Of a stretch of 64,000 bases of DNA, positions 29,200 through 38,322 are shown in pieces. The stretch is from Rhizobium sp. FY34 (GTDB lineage: Bacteria > Pseudomonadota > Alphaproteobacteria > Rhizobiales > Rhizobiaceae). Below the pieces are notes generated by a model. That model was not told the DNA's origin. It worked only from the letters and a program-made list of their open reading frames with translations, and ran no database searches. The translations under genes were made by a program, and so were the position numbers. Position 1 is the first letter of the stretch. The number at the start of each line of letters is the position of its first letter. The DNA lies in contig NZ_STFZ01000011.1 of NCBI RefSeq assembly GCF_005222845.1, forward strand, positions 399,996 through 463,995. Direction: 5' to 3'.

Positions 29200-29457
29200 A
29201 TGGAAAAGCCGCTCCGCTACACCGCGCATTGCGAAACGGTGATGGCAGAGCGGCAGCCCGTCCATCAATGGGTGGAAAAAACGGTCAGGCATCCGGATTG
29301 GAGCGAGACTGACCCATCCGGACCACCCGTGGAGCGGCGCTTTCGCCGGATTGTGGAGAGAGACAATCGCATCATGCGCGTTGTATGCTTGGAAACTGAT
29401 GCGGAAATTCGTATCATCACCGCATTCCTCGACCGGAAGGCAAGTCAACCGCGATGA
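29200..29457 (+). CDS. DUF4258-domain protein
   Basis: The 85-residue product has the DUF4258 pattern of a His in RYTAHCETVMAERQP and a downstream RRFRRIVERDNRIMRVVC strand pair. The fold is predicted to resemble small RelE/BrnT-type proteins. It starts 12 nt after the carB stop and shares ATGA with the next gene (29454-29457), so the two are translationally coupled. The DUF4258-DUF2283 pairing recalls toxin-antitoxin modules; toxicity is not shown by the sequence. Confidence 0.85.
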   Translation: MEKPLRYTAHCETVMAERQPVHQWVEKTVRHPDWSETDPSGPPVERRFRRIVERDNRIMRVVCLETDAEIRIITAFLDRKASQPR

Positions 29458-29648
29458 AGCCGAAACTTGAATACGATGCAGCTGCCGATGCCGCCTACAT
29501 CCGCTTCTCCTTGGAGCCGGTCGAGGAGACGGAAGAGCTCGCGCTTGGCATCATGCTCGACTATGATCGGGACGGTCGCATCGTCGGCCTTGAAGTGCTC
29601 AACGCGCGCGCCAACCTTCCAGCCGAAACGCTTGAGGACGCAGCATAG
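29454..29648 (+). CDS. DUF2283-domain protein
   Basis: This 64-residue protein matches DUF2283: YDAAADAAYIRFS, then the ELALGIMLDYDRDGRIVGLE core and a short acidic tail (ETLEDAA). DUF2283 proteins are small acidic partners, often encoded next to DUF4258 genes. The start overlaps the DUF4258 stop by 4 nt. Function is unknown; an antitoxin-like role is inference from size, charge and pairing. Confidence 0.87.
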   Translation: MKPKLEYDAAADAAYIRFSLEPVEETEELALGIMLDYDRDGRIVGLEVLNARANLPAETLEDAA

Positions 29649-29706
29649 CTCAGCGCACCGCTTTGCAGCCCTCATTTCAGTCAAGTTTCTATCGAGTAGC
29701 TCTATC

Positions 29707-30174
29707 ATGACGTCCCAACAACCCGTTGAAATTACAAGCTCCCGCGTTTTTGCCTTTTCGCGCGAGGATGTGTTTGCAGCCTTTGCCGATCCGGACCGTC
29801 TGGCACTCTGGTGGGGCCCGGATGGCTTTACGAACGTGATCAACACATTTGAATTTCAGCCGGGCGGTACCTGGGTCATCACCATGACGTTCGACGGCGG
29901 CGCAGACTTCGTCAACCGCTCTACCTTCCTCGATATCGTCGTGCCGGAGCGTATCCGCTTTACCCATCACGAGCCCTTGCATGTGTTCGACATGGACATG
30001 CAGTTCGATGCGGTCAGCGAAACGGCAAGCCGCTTGACCTGGCACATGCGCATGCAGCCGAACGAAGAAAACACCAAGTTCACCAAGTTTATAGCGCTTG
30101 CCAATGAACAGAATTTCGACCGGCTGGAAGCCGTTCTTGTCGCCCGACAGAATAAAGTTGCAAATCAAGAATAA
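29707..30174 (+). CDS. SRPBCC/AHSA1-family protein
   Basis: This 155-residue START-like protein shows the family features SRVFAFSREDVFAAFADPD, RLALWWGPDGF and GGTWVITMTFDGG. The C-terminal helix includes FIALANEQNFDRLEAVL. The fold forms a hydrophobic pocket and the family includes Aha1-like and stress proteins. The specific ligand is not readable. ATG 29707 fits the family N-terminus. Confidence 0.88.
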   Translation: MTSQQPVEITSSRVFAFSREDVFAAFADPDRLALWWGPDGFTNVINTFEFQPGGTWVITMTFDGGADFVNRSTFLDIVVPERIRFTHHEPLHVFDMDMQFDAVSETASRLTWHMRMQPNEENTKFTKFIALANEQNFDRLEAVLVARQNKVANQE

Positions 30175-30226
30175 CGCAACCAGAATATCCTCGATCGCAT
30201 GACGCGGTATAACGGGGGTGCCCTGC

Positions 30227-31444
30227 ATGTCGAAGAACATCGTCATCCTGTTTGATGGTACCTCGAACGAGATTTCCGCCGACCGTACCAATATCCTGCG
30301 CCTCTTCGGCTGCCTGGAGCGTTCCGCAGAGCAGGTCGTCTATTACGATCCGGGCGTCGGCACATTCGGCGCTGCCAACTCCTGGTCAAAGCTGGCCCGT
30401 CAGGCCAGCGAAGTCTGGGGGCTGGCCACCGGCTGGGGGCTCGATGAAAACGTCAAGGAAGCCTATCGGCTGCTGGTCGACCTCTATGATGCAGGCCCGA
30501 CTGACGCCGATGGCAACCATCCGGATCGCGACCGCATCTATCTTTTCGGCTTCAGCCGCGGCGCCTATTCCGCGCGGGTGCTGGCCGGTTTCATCCATGC
30601 CTTCGGACTGACGAGCAAGGTCCACCTCAATCTCCTGGACTACGCCTACCGCACCTATAAGGGCATACCCGAGCACGAACAGGCGCGCACCGATATCGAG
30701 GCCGAGGGCGAGGCGCCGTCAGCCTTTCGCAGCATGCGGCTTTACGAGCGGACGCTGAAGAACGATCGGCCACCGATCCGCCTACTCGGCCTGTTCGATA
30801 CGGTGGCCTCGGTCATCGAGCCGGGCAAATGGCGCCCGCAGTGGAAGACACACCCTTTCACCCATCGCAATACATCGGTTGAAACCGTTCGCCATGCCCT
30901 CGCCATCGATGAGCGACGCACCATGTTCCAGCCGGAACTATGGCCCCTGGATGGCGACTACTGGGGTGGCCCCTTCCGGCCGGCAGATGAGGCGTGCATC
31001 CGCAAGCAGGATGTGCGCGAACTGTGGTTTGCCGGCGTGCATGCCGATGTCGGCGGCGGTTACCCCGAAAAGGAAAGCGGCCAGATCAAGATCCCGCTGC
31101 GCTGGATGATTGCCGAAACGCGCGGCCTTGGCCTTGTCTATGACCAGCGCTCCATTGACGAACTGGTGGAAGGCAAGGGTGACGCCAAATATGTCCCACC
31201 CAACGACCGCACGGACCTGCATGATTCGATGCGCAAGATCTGGCCCCTTGCCGAATATATACCGCGCAGAATACCGAAAACCTCCTGGCGACGCCGCGAT
31301 CAACCGGGCCGCCTCTACCTACCGCTTTGTGACCATAGACTGATCCCGACGAATGCCTTGCTGCATAGCTCGGTCCAACACAGGCGGGATGCCGGTGGCT
31401 ATCATCCACCAAACCTGCCAACAGATCCGAATTTTACGTCTTGA
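30227..31444 (+). CDS. DUF2235-domain alpha/beta hydrolase
   Basis: The 405-residue protein opens with NIVILFDGTSNE, typical of DUF2235. The nucleophile elbow GFSRG lies at about 108-112 (Ser110), and LLGLFDTVASV and FAGVHADVGGGYPE supply later catalytic Asp/His candidates. Relatives include phospholipase-like effectors of type VI secretion and stand-alone cytoplasmic hydrolases. No VgrG, PAAR or immunity gene is nearby and no signal peptide is visible, so a stand-alone enzyme is likelier. ATG 30227 is chosen; the GTG at 30218 is less likely. Confidence 0.87.
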   Translation: MSKNIVILFDGTSNEISADRTNILRLFGCLERSAEQVVYYDPGVGTFGAANSWSKLARQASEVWGLATGWGLDENVKEAYRLLVDLYDAGPTDADGNHPDRDRIYLFGFSRGAYSARVLAGFIHAFGLTSKVHLNLLDYAYRTYKGIPEHEQARTDIEAEGEAPSAFRSMRLYERTLKNDRPPIRLLGLFDTVASVIEPGKWRPQWKTHPFTHRNTSVETVRHALAIDERRTMFQPELWPLDGDYWGGPFRPADEACIRKQDVRELWFAGVHADVGGGYPEKESGQIKIPLRWMIAETRGLGLVYDQRSIDELVEGKGDAKYVPPNDRTDLHDSMRKIWPLAEYIPRRIPKTSWRRRDQPGRLYLPLCDHRLIPTNALLHSSVQHRRDAGGYHPPNLPTDPNFTS

Positions 31445-31563
31445 AGCCAAAGAGCGCCTGCACCGATGCAAGGCGACCAATAGGGGGCTCACCGACAATG
31501 CCTCTTACAAAACGAGTGGCGCGCCTATCTCGAATTTTCTGGAAATACACGTCGTGATTCTGT

Positions 31564-31569
31564 TATGAT
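31564..31569 (+). promoter_or_regulatory. Possible greA -10 element
   Basis: TATGAT at 31564-31569 lies about 100 bp before greA in the 224-bp gap. No good -35 partner is visible, so the assignment is tentative. Nothing else was recognised in the gap. Confidence 0.3.
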
Positions 31570-31668
31570 TCACGGCACTAGAGTTTTCGCATGGTTCCGG
31601 GGTCACGCTCCGGGACCTGTTTCTTTTTGTGGCCGCAGGTTCGGCCATGAGACTGAGGATAAGGTAAA

Positions 31669-32145
31669 ATGGTTGAAAAGGTACCGATGACGCCGTCCGG
31701 CTTCGCCAAGCTGCAGGAAGAGTTGCGCTGGCGCCAGCAGGAAGAACGTCCCCGCATCATCGAAGCCATTTCCGAGGCACGCGCCCATGGCGACCTTTCG
31801 GAAAATGCGGAGTACCACGCGGCCAAAGAAGCACAGAGCCACAATGAGGGCCGCGTCACCGAGCTTGAGGATCTGACGGCACGCGCCGAGGTAATCGATC
31901 TGACGAAAATGTCCGGCACGAAGATCAAGTTCGGCGCCCGCGTCAAACTGGTCGATGAAGATACGGATGAGGAAAAGACCTATCAGATCGTTGGCGATCA
32001 GGAAGCCGATGTAAAGGAAGGCCGAATCTCCATCTCGTCGCCGATTGCGCGCGCGCTGATCGGCAAGGAAGTCGGCGATTCCATCGAGGTGAATGCACCG
32101 GGCGGCTCCAAGGCCTATGCGGTCCTGCAGGTCACCTGGGGCTGA
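31669..32145 (+). CDS. greA: Transcription elongation factor GreA
   Basis: The 158-residue factor rescues backtracked RNA polymerase by stimulating transcript cleavage. It has the N-terminal coiled coil with the acidic tip ([20 protein letters not shown]) and the C-terminal FKBP-like domain ([31 protein letters not shown]). Length and motifs are standard. The lpsB-like gene follows 16 bp later, an arrangement also described in Sinorhizobium. Confidence 0.97.
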   Translation: MVEKVPMTPSGFAKLQEELRWRQQEERPRIIEAISEARAHGDLSENAEYHAAKEAQSHNEGRVTELEDLTARAEVIDLTKMSGTKIKFGARVKLVDEDTDEEKTYQIVGDQEADVKEGRISISSPIARALIGKEVGDSIEVNAPGGSKAYAVLQVTWG

Positions 32146-32161
32146 TGCACGGTCAAGCCGC

Positions 32162-33229
32162 ATGGTGAAGCCTGACATCGCGCACGTGGACCCCGCCGGG
32201 GTCCACGTCATCGCGCCGAATTTCAAGGTCCGCCTTTCGGGCGTTACCTCCACCATCATCCAGCTCGTGCCGATCCAGAACAGCCTTCATCAGAAGGTCG
32301 CGGTGCTCGGTCCGGGCTTGCCACCGCATTTGCCGCATCTGCGCTTCCGCGACCTGTGGAAACTTTGGAAGCGGCCGGCAGGCCACAGCCACCGCATCTG
32401 GCACGCACGCCGCAATATCGAAATGCTGCCGGGCATCGTGCTGCGCGATGTGTTGCGAATCCCGCTCAAGCTCGTCTTCACGTCAGCCTCGCAGCGTCAT
32501 CATAGCGGCTGGACGAAGTGGCTGATCTCGAAGATGGACACGGTGATTGCCGTTTGCGAAAAGACCGCCTCCTATCTGGAGCGCGACAGCACGGTCATCC
32601 TGCATGGCATCGATTTGCAGCGCTTCTCGCCGGCAGCCGACATGGCCAAGGCAAAGCGTTCTTTGGGGCTCGACCCGCAAAAAAAGCATATCGGCTGCTT
32701 CGGGCGCATACGGCACCAGAAGGGCACGGATCTATTCGTCGATGCGATGATCCGACTCTTGCCAAAGAATCCGGATTGGGTGGCGGTAATTGCCGGTCGC
32801 GCAACACCAAAGCACGTCGCCTTCGAAGACGATCTGAAAGCCCGTGTGATAGCGGCCGGCCTGTCGGACCGCATCCTGTTTGTCGGCGAACACAAGAATA
32901 TCAATGACTGGTACCGGGCGCTCGATCTGTTCGTCGCGCCGCAGCGCTGGGAAGGCTTTGGCCTCACCCCACTGGAAGCCATGGCAAGCGGCGTGCCGGT
33001 CGTCGCATCCGATGTCGGCGCCTTTGCCGAACTCATCCTGGATGGCGTGACCGGTCGCATGGTCGAGCGCGGCTCGCTGGACAGCTTCTGCGATGGCATT
33101 GCAAGCTATCTTGCCGATGAAGACCTATGCCAGGCGCAGGGCAGCACGGCCCTGGCACATATGCGCGAGAATTTCTCGATCGATCGCGAGGCAAGCGCGA
33201 TCGGCGCTGTTTACAAAAGCCTTGGGTGA
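32162..33229 (+). CDS. lpsB: LPS core glycosyltransferase, LpsB/LpcC-type (GT4)
   Basis: This 355-residue GT-B glycosyltransferase has an N-terminal acceptor domain and a C-terminal nucleotide-sugar domain: HIGCFGRIRHQKGTDLFVDA, then the E-x7-E motif WEGFGLTPLEAMASGVPV. LpsB of rhizobia is a mannosyltransferase of the LPS inner core; the call rests on family, length (about 351 residues in the known protein) and the greA-lpsB-lpsE neighbourhood. ATG 32162 has only a weak ribosome-binding site, so coupling to greA is possible. Confidence 0.88.
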   Translation: MVKPDIAHVDPAGVHVIAPNFKVRLSGVTSTIIQLVPIQNSLHQKVAVLGPGLPPHLPHLRFRDLWKLWKRPAGHSHRIWHARRNIEMLPGIVLRDVLRIPLKLVFTSASQRHHSGWTKWLISKMDTVIAVCEKTASYLERDSTVILHGIDLQRFSPAADMAKAKRSLGLDPQKKHIGCFGRIRHQKGTDLFVDAMIRLLPKNPDWVAVIAGRATPKHVAFEDDLKARVIAAGLSDRILFVGEHKNINDWYRALDLFVAPQRWEGFGLTPLEAMASGVPVVASDVGAFAELILDGVTGRMVERGSLDSFCDGIASYLADEDLCQAQGSTALAHMRENFSIDREASAIGAVYKSLG

Positions 33230-33234
33230 CAAAA

Positions 33235-33264
33235 CGGCCTGACGAGGGATTCTTCGTCAGGCCG
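33235..33264. terminator. Bidirectional terminator between lpsB and lpsE
   Basis: CGGCCTGACGA (33235-33245) pairs perfectly with TCGTCAGGCCG (33254-33264). It lies between the two convergent glycosyltransferase genes. Poly-T is short. Confidence 0.75.
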
Positions 33265-33295
33265 CAATCAGATCCGGCAAAACCTGGAAAAATGC

Positions 33296-34321
33296 TTAGG
33301 GCTTGCGCTTGAACAGCTCGATATAGGCATTTGCAACAGCCTCTTCCGAAAACTGACCGACAAGCGTCTGGCGCCCCTTTTCGGCAATGCTGGCGGCAAG
33401 CTGCGGATCGGCGATCAACTGGTTGATGGCGCGCGTATAACCGGGCACATCGTCAATATCGACCAGCAATCCGTTTTCGCCATGCTGCATGAACCAGGAC
33501 GGGCCTTCCGAGCGGGAGGAAATCACCGGCTTTTTCTGCGCCCAGGCTTCGAAAATGACATTGCCGAGCGGCTCATGGCTGGACGGCATCACGAAGATGT
33601 CGCAAGCGGCAACGAAAGGTCTCGTATCCTTATGCCAGCCGAGGAAGCGCACACGGCCTTCCATCTTGTGCTCGCGCACGACGGCTTCGAGCGCCTCGCG
33701 CTCCTCGCCTTCGCCGGCAATCCACAGATAGGCATCCGGCACTGCGGCCACCGCCTCGATCAGCAAATGGAAGCGTTTGCGCTTGACGAAGCGCCCCATG
33801 GTCATGACCAGCGGCACGCCTTCCGGCGTATCGGCAACGGAGCGGGAAACGGGCGCCACGGTCGTGGTATCAGTGAAGTTGGAAATCACCTCAACGCCGC
33901 GCGTCCAGCCCAGCGTGTTGCGCACATGGTCGGCAATGCCCGGCGTATTGCACACCAGGATGTCGGAATTCTTGAAGTAGCCAAGATGCGTGGGATAGTC
34001 GCCGAGACGTGACAACTTGATGCCGCCCTTGTAGGCTGGCATCAGGCGCGCGCCGCGCGTCGACCAGGAAATAATGGCATCGGCCTTTTCCTGCTTTGCC
34101 AGTGAAAGAACCTTCATCGGCAAAAGGATGCGGTCAATCGACAGATTGCGGAAATTGCTTTCGATGACGCGGGCATGTGGCTCTACATCCGGCTTCCAGC
34201 GACGGTTCCAGCGCATGACCGCTGTCTGCTCCACGCCACGGCGGGCAAGCGCCCCGACCAGATGAACGAAGAACTTCTCCGCTCCGCCATCCTTGCCGAA
34301 AATATACTGATGCACGCGCAT
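33296..34321 (-). CDS. lpsE: LPS core glycosyltransferase, LpsE-like (GT4)
   Basis: The 341-residue GT-B protein starts MRVHQYIFGKDGGAEKFFVH, placing the glycine loop at the extreme N-terminus. Its donor domain contains VMTMGRFVKRKRFHLLIEA and the E-x7-E motif SSHEPLGNVIFEAWAQKKPV. It is on the opposite strand from lpsB, as in the Sinorhizobium lps region, and is taken as LpsE. The exact sugar is not readable. It is divergent from the GT25 gene, with 236 bp between them. Confidence 0.8.
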   Translation of the reverse strand: MRVHQYIFGKDGGAEKFFVHLVGALARRGVEQTAVMRWNRRWKPDVEPHARVIESNFRNLSIDRILLPMKVLSLAKQEKADAIISWSTRGARLMPAYKGGIKLSRLGDYPTHLGYFKNSDILVCNTPGIADHVRNTLGWTRGVEVISNFTDTTTVAPVSRSVADTPEGVPLVMTMGRFVKRKRFHLLIEAVAAVPDAYLWIAGEGEEREALEAVVREHKMEGRVRFLGWHKDTRPFVAACDIFVMPSSHEPLGNVIFEAWAQKKPVISSRSEGPSWFMQHGENGLLVDIDDVPGYTRAINQLIADPQLAASIAEKGRQTLVGQFSEEAVANAYIELFKRKP

Positions 34322-34557
34322 TGGCCGTCCCCCAAACTTGTGTCCTGCCGCCTGACCCTGACAGCCTATCGGCAGCGCGGCCTATATGTTCCGGTTTCCG
34401 CAGAGGCGCAAGAGCAAAGCAACGGGCTTTTGTCGAGGATCAGCCCACAATATTGCAGGAGATGACTTCCCCGGAACAGAGGAAGGAGCTACCGCAAGGA
34501 ACCGATTTTTTAGGGCATGGCCAAGACATTCGCCGCCGTCTTCTCGAAAGGGACATC

Positions 34558-35331
34558 ATGCAGTCGCTCGAAACCTATGTCATCAATCTGGATAGCAGCT
34601 CATCTCGCCTGCAGGAGATCAAGGATCGCCTCAATACCTATGGGCTGTCCTTCCAGCGTGTGTCAGCCGTGGATGGCCGTGGTCTCGATCTGGAGACGCT
34701 TGCCGACTATGATGGCCTACGTGCTGGCCGCTACATGGGCCGCAGTCTGGTGGGTGGCGAGATCGGCTGCTATCGCAGCCACTTGAAAGTGGCCGAACAG
34801 TTCCTCGCCTCGGATGCCGCTTACGCGCTGGTTCTGGAAGATGACGCTCTACCGCTCTGCAATCCCGTGGAATTGCTGGCGAGTGCCCTACCCGATCTGG
34901 AACGCGCCGACCCGGACTGGATGTTGATCAATATAGGCAACAACAAGCTGAAGATCGCAACACCTCTTTCCCGCTATACCGTGGGCACGCATGCATGCGA
35001 ACTGGTGGCCGCCCATTACTTCCCGATGACGACAAGCGCCATTGTCTGGTCCCGCAAGGGTGCAGCAGAATTCCTCGCACAGCACCGGACGATCTTTGCA
35101 CCGGTTGACAATTACTTCCGCTACTGGCTGACCCGCACCGGCCACGGCTATTCCTTCTGGCCATCTCCCGTCACCACGACGGATGCCGCGAGCGACATTC
35201 TGGCCAGCGCCGGCCGCTCACGAAAGACCAACAAGCGGAAATGGTATTATGGGCTGGCCAAACAGTTTCGCCTGTTTCAGGACAAGCTGATTGCCTCGGC
35301 AAAAAAGCGTGCCTTTCACCCGAAAGCTTAG
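34558..35331 (+). CDS. Glycosyltransferase family 25 (LPS-modifying)
   Basis: This 257-residue protein has GT25 hallmarks: TYVINLDSSSSRLQEIKDRL at the N-terminus, then VSAVDGR, GEIGCYRSHLKV and the acidic metal-site motif VLEDDALPL. The C-terminal region ends in a basic tail (KKRAFHP). GT25 enzymes add galactose or glucose to LPS or lipooligosaccharide. The location next to lpsB/lpsE supports a core-LPS role. ATG 34558 is chosen for the AAAGGGA just upstream and the family N-terminus. Confidence 0.88.
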   Translation: MQSLETYVINLDSSSSRLQEIKDRLNTYGLSFQRVSAVDGRGLDLETLADYDGLRAGRYMGRSLVGGEIGCYRSHLKVAEQFLASDAAYALVLEDDALPLCNPVELLASALPDLERADPDWMLINIGNNKLKIATPLSRYTVGTHACELVAAHYFPMTTSAIVWSRKGAAEFLAQHRTIFAPVDNYFRYWLTRTGHGYSFWPSPVTTTDAASDILASAGRSRKTNKRKWYYGLAKQFRLFQDKLIASAKKRAFHPKA

Positions 35332-35344
35332 AGACGAGCCGCCG

Positions 35345-35812
35345 TCAGACTTCGACGAGTCCGAGCTTCTTCACCTGGCGAATGGTCAGCATAGTACGCA
35401 CCGTATCGACATGCTCGTTGGCGGCCAGCACCTCAATGACGAAATCCTGGAAGCTCGTCAGGTTTTCCGCCGTGCAGCGCAGCAGGAAATCGCTGTCGCC
35501 GGACACCATCCACGCCTCGCGTACAATAGGCCAGCTCTGGGCCAGCGCGGAAAACGCCTTCAGATTGGCTTCCGACTGGTGCTTCAGGCCGACAAGACAG
35601 AAGGCGACCAGATCATAACCGAGCTTAGGCCCGTTGAGGATTGCCGCATAGCCCTCGATAATGCCAGCCTCTTCCAGCTTGCGCACCCGGCGCAGGCAAG
35701 GCGGCGCAGAAATGCCGACGCGCTCGGCCAATTCCACATTGGTCATGCGTCCGTCGCGCTGCAATTCCCGCAGGATCTTGATGTCGATGGCGTCGAGTTC
35801 GGCTTTGAGCAC
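35345..35812 (-). CDS. lrp: Lrp/AsnC-family transcriptional regulator
   Basis: This 155-residue regulator has the N-terminal winged HTH (LDAIDIKILRELQRDGRMTN and VELAERVGISAPPCLRRVRK) followed by the RAM effector domain (ILNGPKLGYDLVAFCLVGL, VSGDSDFLLRCTA). Such proteins form octamers that sense amino acids. An lrp gene beside trxB is the usual rhizobial order. It is convergent with the GT25 gene (13 bp apart) and divergent from trxB. Confidence 0.93.
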   Translation of the reverse strand: MLKAELDAIDIKILRELQRDGRMTNVELAERVGISAPPCLRRVRKLEEAGIIEGYAAILNGPKLGYDLVAFCLVGLKHQSEANLKAFSALAQSWPIVREAWMVSGDSDFLLRCTAENLTSFQDFVIEVLAANEHVDTVRTMLTIRQVKKLGLVEV

Positions 35813-36064
35813 GGAAACCCCCTGTCGTATTCCGGCTTGCTTTTAGCCAATGCGCCCCCGAACGCAAGGATTTCGCGCAAGATTATGTCGCCGTCACGAA
35901 CCATTGTTGTGCGTAAACCCCTCTCACGCCCTGCCATTGCAGAGCCGACCTTGAATTGAGGCGGGGAACGATCATAAATGTTGAGGAAAGGCGCCGTCTG
36001 CAGGGAACCGCCCGTCTGGCTGTGTTCCGCACCATCCTGCTGCGCCATCTGAAAGGATCACGAT

Positions 36065-37039
36065 ATGTCTGCCCGTCACGCCCAGGTTCTCATCATCGGC
36101 TCAGGCCCTGCCGGATATACCGCCGCCATTTACGCCGCACGCGCCATGCTGAAGCCGGTTCTGATCGCCGGCATGGAACAGGGTGGCCAGTTGATGATCA
36201 CCACCGACGTGGAAAACTATCCGGGCTTTGCCGATCCCATCCAGGGTCCCTGGCTGATGGAACAGATGCTGAAGCAGGCGCAGCATGTGGGCGCCGAGAT
36301 CGTCAGCGATCTGGTAACCGAGGTGGAGATGAATGGCCGCCCCTTCACGCTGAAGACCGATTCCGGCCAGGTCTGGACCGCCGATACGCTGATCATTGCA
36401 ACCGGCGCCAAGGCCAAGTGGCTGGGCATTGAAAGCGAGCAGCAGTTTCAGGGCTTTGGCGTTTCCGCCTGCGCCACCTGCGACGGCTTCTTCTATCGCA
36501 ACCGCGATGTGATCGTGGTCGGCGGCGGTAATTCGGCCGTGGAAGAAGCACTCTATCTGTCCAATATCGCCAAAAGTGTCACGGTCGTGCATCGCCGCGA
36601 CAGCTTCCGTTCGGAAAAGATCCTGCAGGAACGGCTGTTCCAGCGCCCGAATGTCGAAGTGCTGTGGAATGCCGAAATTGCCGAAATCACCGGCGATGCC
36701 GCCAAGCCGCCCATGCCGCCCTCGGTGACCGGCGTCAAACTGCGCAACACGCTGACCGGCGCCATCACCGAGCGGCCGATCCACGGCGTGTTCGTCGCAA
36801 TCGGCCATGCGCCGGCCACCGAACTGTTCAAGGACAAGGTCAAACTGAAGTCCAATGGCTATATGTGGACAGCGCCGGATTCCACGGCGACCAGCGTGCC
36901 CGGCGTGTTTGCCGCCGGCGATGTGACCGACGACACGTTCAGACAGGCAATCACCGCTGCAGGCTTGGGTTGCATGGCGGCCCTTGAAGCAGAACGCTAT
37001 CTGGCTGGCATACAGCCCATGGCGCAGGCGGCGGAGTAA
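36065..37039 (+). CDS. trxB: Thioredoxin-disulfide reductase
   Basis: The 324-residue flavoprotein reduces thioredoxin with NADPH. It shows the FAD-binding IIGSGPAGYTAAIYAARA, the redox-active CATC (C136 and C139) in SACATCDGFFYR, the NADPH-binding VVGGGNSAVEEALYL with HRRDSFR, and the C-terminal FAD motif FAAGDVTDDTFRQAITAAGLG. All catalytic features are present. The lsrB-like gene begins 2 nt after the stop, so the two form an operon. Confidence 0.97.
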   Translation: MSARHAQVLIIGSGPAGYTAAIYAARAMLKPVLIAGMEQGGQLMITTDVENYPGFADPIQGPWLMEQMLKQAQHVGAEIVSDLVTEVEMNGRPFTLKTDSGQVWTADTLIIATGAKAKWLGIESEQQFQGFGVSACATCDGFFYRNRDVIVVGGGNSAVEEALYLSNIAKSVTVVHRRDSFRSEKILQERLFQRPNVEVLWNAEIAEITGDAAKPPMPPSVTGVKLRNTLTGAITERPIHGVFVAIGHAPATELFKDKVKLKSNGYMWTAPDSTATSVPGVFAAGDVTDDTFRQAITAAGLGCMAALEAERYLAGIQPMAQAAE

Positions 37040-37041
37040 AA

Positions 37042-37944
37042 ATGGGCGTGCCACTCGATTGGGACAAACTGCGCATCTTTCATGCGGCGGCCGAAGCCGG
37101 ATCCTTCACCCATGCGGCCGACAAGCTGCACCTGTCCCAATCGGCGATCAGCCGACAGGTGAGCGCGCTGGAGCAGGACGTGGGGGTCAAGCTCTTCCAC
37201 CGCCACGCGCGCGGCCTGATCCTGACCGAGCAGGGCGAACTTCTCTACCGCACCGCCCATGACGTGCTGCTGAAGCTGGAAACCGTCAAGGTACAGCTGA
37301 CCGAGACGACGGAAAAGCCGAGCGGCAAGCTGCGCGTCACCACCACCGTCGGTCTCGGCCAGGGCTGGCTGACAGACAAGGTGCAAGAATTCCTGCAGCT
37401 TTACCCGGAAATGGCGATCCAGCTGATCCTCGACAACGAGGAGTTGGACGTCAACATGCGCCATGCCGATTGCGCCATTCGCCTGCGCCAGCCGCAGCAG
37501 TCGGATCTCATCCAGCGCAAGCTGTTTACCGTGCACATGCATGTCTATGCCGCGCCCTCCTATATCAACCGGTTCGGCGAACCGCAGACGATCGAGGATC
37601 TCGACCAGCATCGAATCATCACCTTCGGCGAGCCGGCACCCAATTATCTGCTCGATGTGAACTGGCTGGAATATGCGGGGCGCAATTCCGACAATCCGCG
37701 CCTGCCGCACCTGCAGATCAACAGCCAGACCTCGATCAAACGGGCCTGCCTGCTGGGAATCGGCATCGCCGTGCTGCCCGATTATATCGTCGGACGTGAT
37801 CCGGGACTGATTCAGCTCGCCATCAATGCCGATATTCCCTCCTTCGACACCTATTTCTGCTATCCAGACGAGATGAAAAACGCGGCAAAGCTGAAGGTAT
37901 TTCGGGATTTCATCGTCTCCAAGGCGCGCAACTGGACGTTCTAA
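37042..37944 (+). CDS. lsrB: LysR-family regulator, LsrB/VtlR type
   Basis: This 300-residue LysR protein has the N-terminal HTH (LRIFHAAAEAGSFTHAADKL, HLSQSAISRQVSALEQDVG) and a substrate-binding domain. Its position after trxB and before two AbcR-like sRNAs matches LsrB of Sinorhizobium and VtlR of Agrobacterium and Brucella. Those proteins affect envelope and redox responses, and VtlR controls AbcR2 and small-protein genes. Identity rests on synteny and family. A 9-bp stem (37974-37982 with 38001-38009) follows the stop and may end the trxB operon. Confidence 0.87.
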   Translation: MGVPLDWDKLRIFHAAAEAGSFTHAADKLHLSQSAISRQVSALEQDVGVKLFHRHARGLILTEQGELLYRTAHDVLLKLETVKVQLTETTEKPSGKLRVTTTVGLGQGWLTDKVQEFLQLYPEMAIQLILDNEELDVNMRHADCAIRLRQPQQSDLIQRKLFTVHMHVYAAPSYINRFGEPQTIEDLDQHRIITFGEPAPNYLLDVNWLEYAGRNSDNPRLPHLQINSQTSIKRACLLGIGIAVLPDYIVGRDPGLIQLAINADIPSFDTYFCYPDEMKNAAKLKVFRDFIVSKARNWTF

Positions 37945-38079
37945 AAGTACCAAAACAGGCAGATGGGATAAGGTAAAACCTAGATAATCCAACTGGTTGG
38001 TAGGTTTTAGAATGACCTTGTAGAAGTACTGCCAAATCTACCCTGCGCTCAGCGCATAGCTGGCCTGCACAAAAACGGA

Positions 38080-38108
38080 TTGTTCACTGCACAAGAAAGC
38101 ACCATATC
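38080..38108 (+). promoter_or_regulatory. Promoter of the first AbcR-like sRNA
   Basis: TTGTTC (38080-38085) and CATATC (38103-38108) are separated by 17 bp, about 7 bp before the predicted RNA start. An LsrB/VtlR-type regulator encoded next door could act here, by analogy. Confidence 0.55.
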
Positions 38109-38114
38109 GCACAC

Positions 38115-38233
38115 AGCTGATGCACATGGTGGCTTTTCCTCCCAGTTCCACCGCAGCAGCTGTTCCCCTCTGGAGGTTAATTGACCTTCACAATTATAAG
38201 GGCCCTGGAGCAATCCGGTGGCCCTCTTTTTTT
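38115..38233 (+). ncRNA. abcR1: AbcR-like trans-acting sRNA, first copy (alpha-r15 family)
   Basis: The predicted RNA is about 119 nt. A 5' hairpin (GGTGG at 38128-38132 with CCACC at 38148-38152) exposes the pyrimidine loop CTTTTCCTCCC. The single-stranded-type element GCTGTTCCCCTCTGGAGGTT at 38159-38178 follows. A terminator closes it: GGGCC at 38200-38204 pairs with GGCCC at 38220-38224, and a T-rich tract runs to 38233. The C/U-rich loops are anti-Shine-Dalgarno seeds with which AbcR RNAs, helped by Hfq, repress ABC-transporter mRNAs. The tandem location after lsrB is that of abcR1/abcR2. Numbering of the copies is arbitrary. Confidence 0.85.
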
Positions 38234-38287
38234 AACCTGCCATTGTCCTAAAATGACAAAATATACCGAAACCGAAGGGCAATACCC

Positions 38288-38316
38288 TTGTCGGCTGGTC
38301 CCTTGGCATCCATATT
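38288..38316 (+). promoter_or_regulatory. Promoter of the second AbcR-like sRNA
   Basis: TTGTCG (38288-38293) and CATATT (38311-38316) have a 17-bp spacer. The hexamers resemble those of the first copy, and the predicted start is near 38323. Confidence 0.6.
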
Positions 38317-38322
38317 AACGGT

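Noticed and set aside
25603-29448. 1281-codon open frame antisense to carB
   Set aside because: It mirrors carB codon by codon, has low-complexity composition and no recognisable domain. It is a shadow of GC-rich codon bias.
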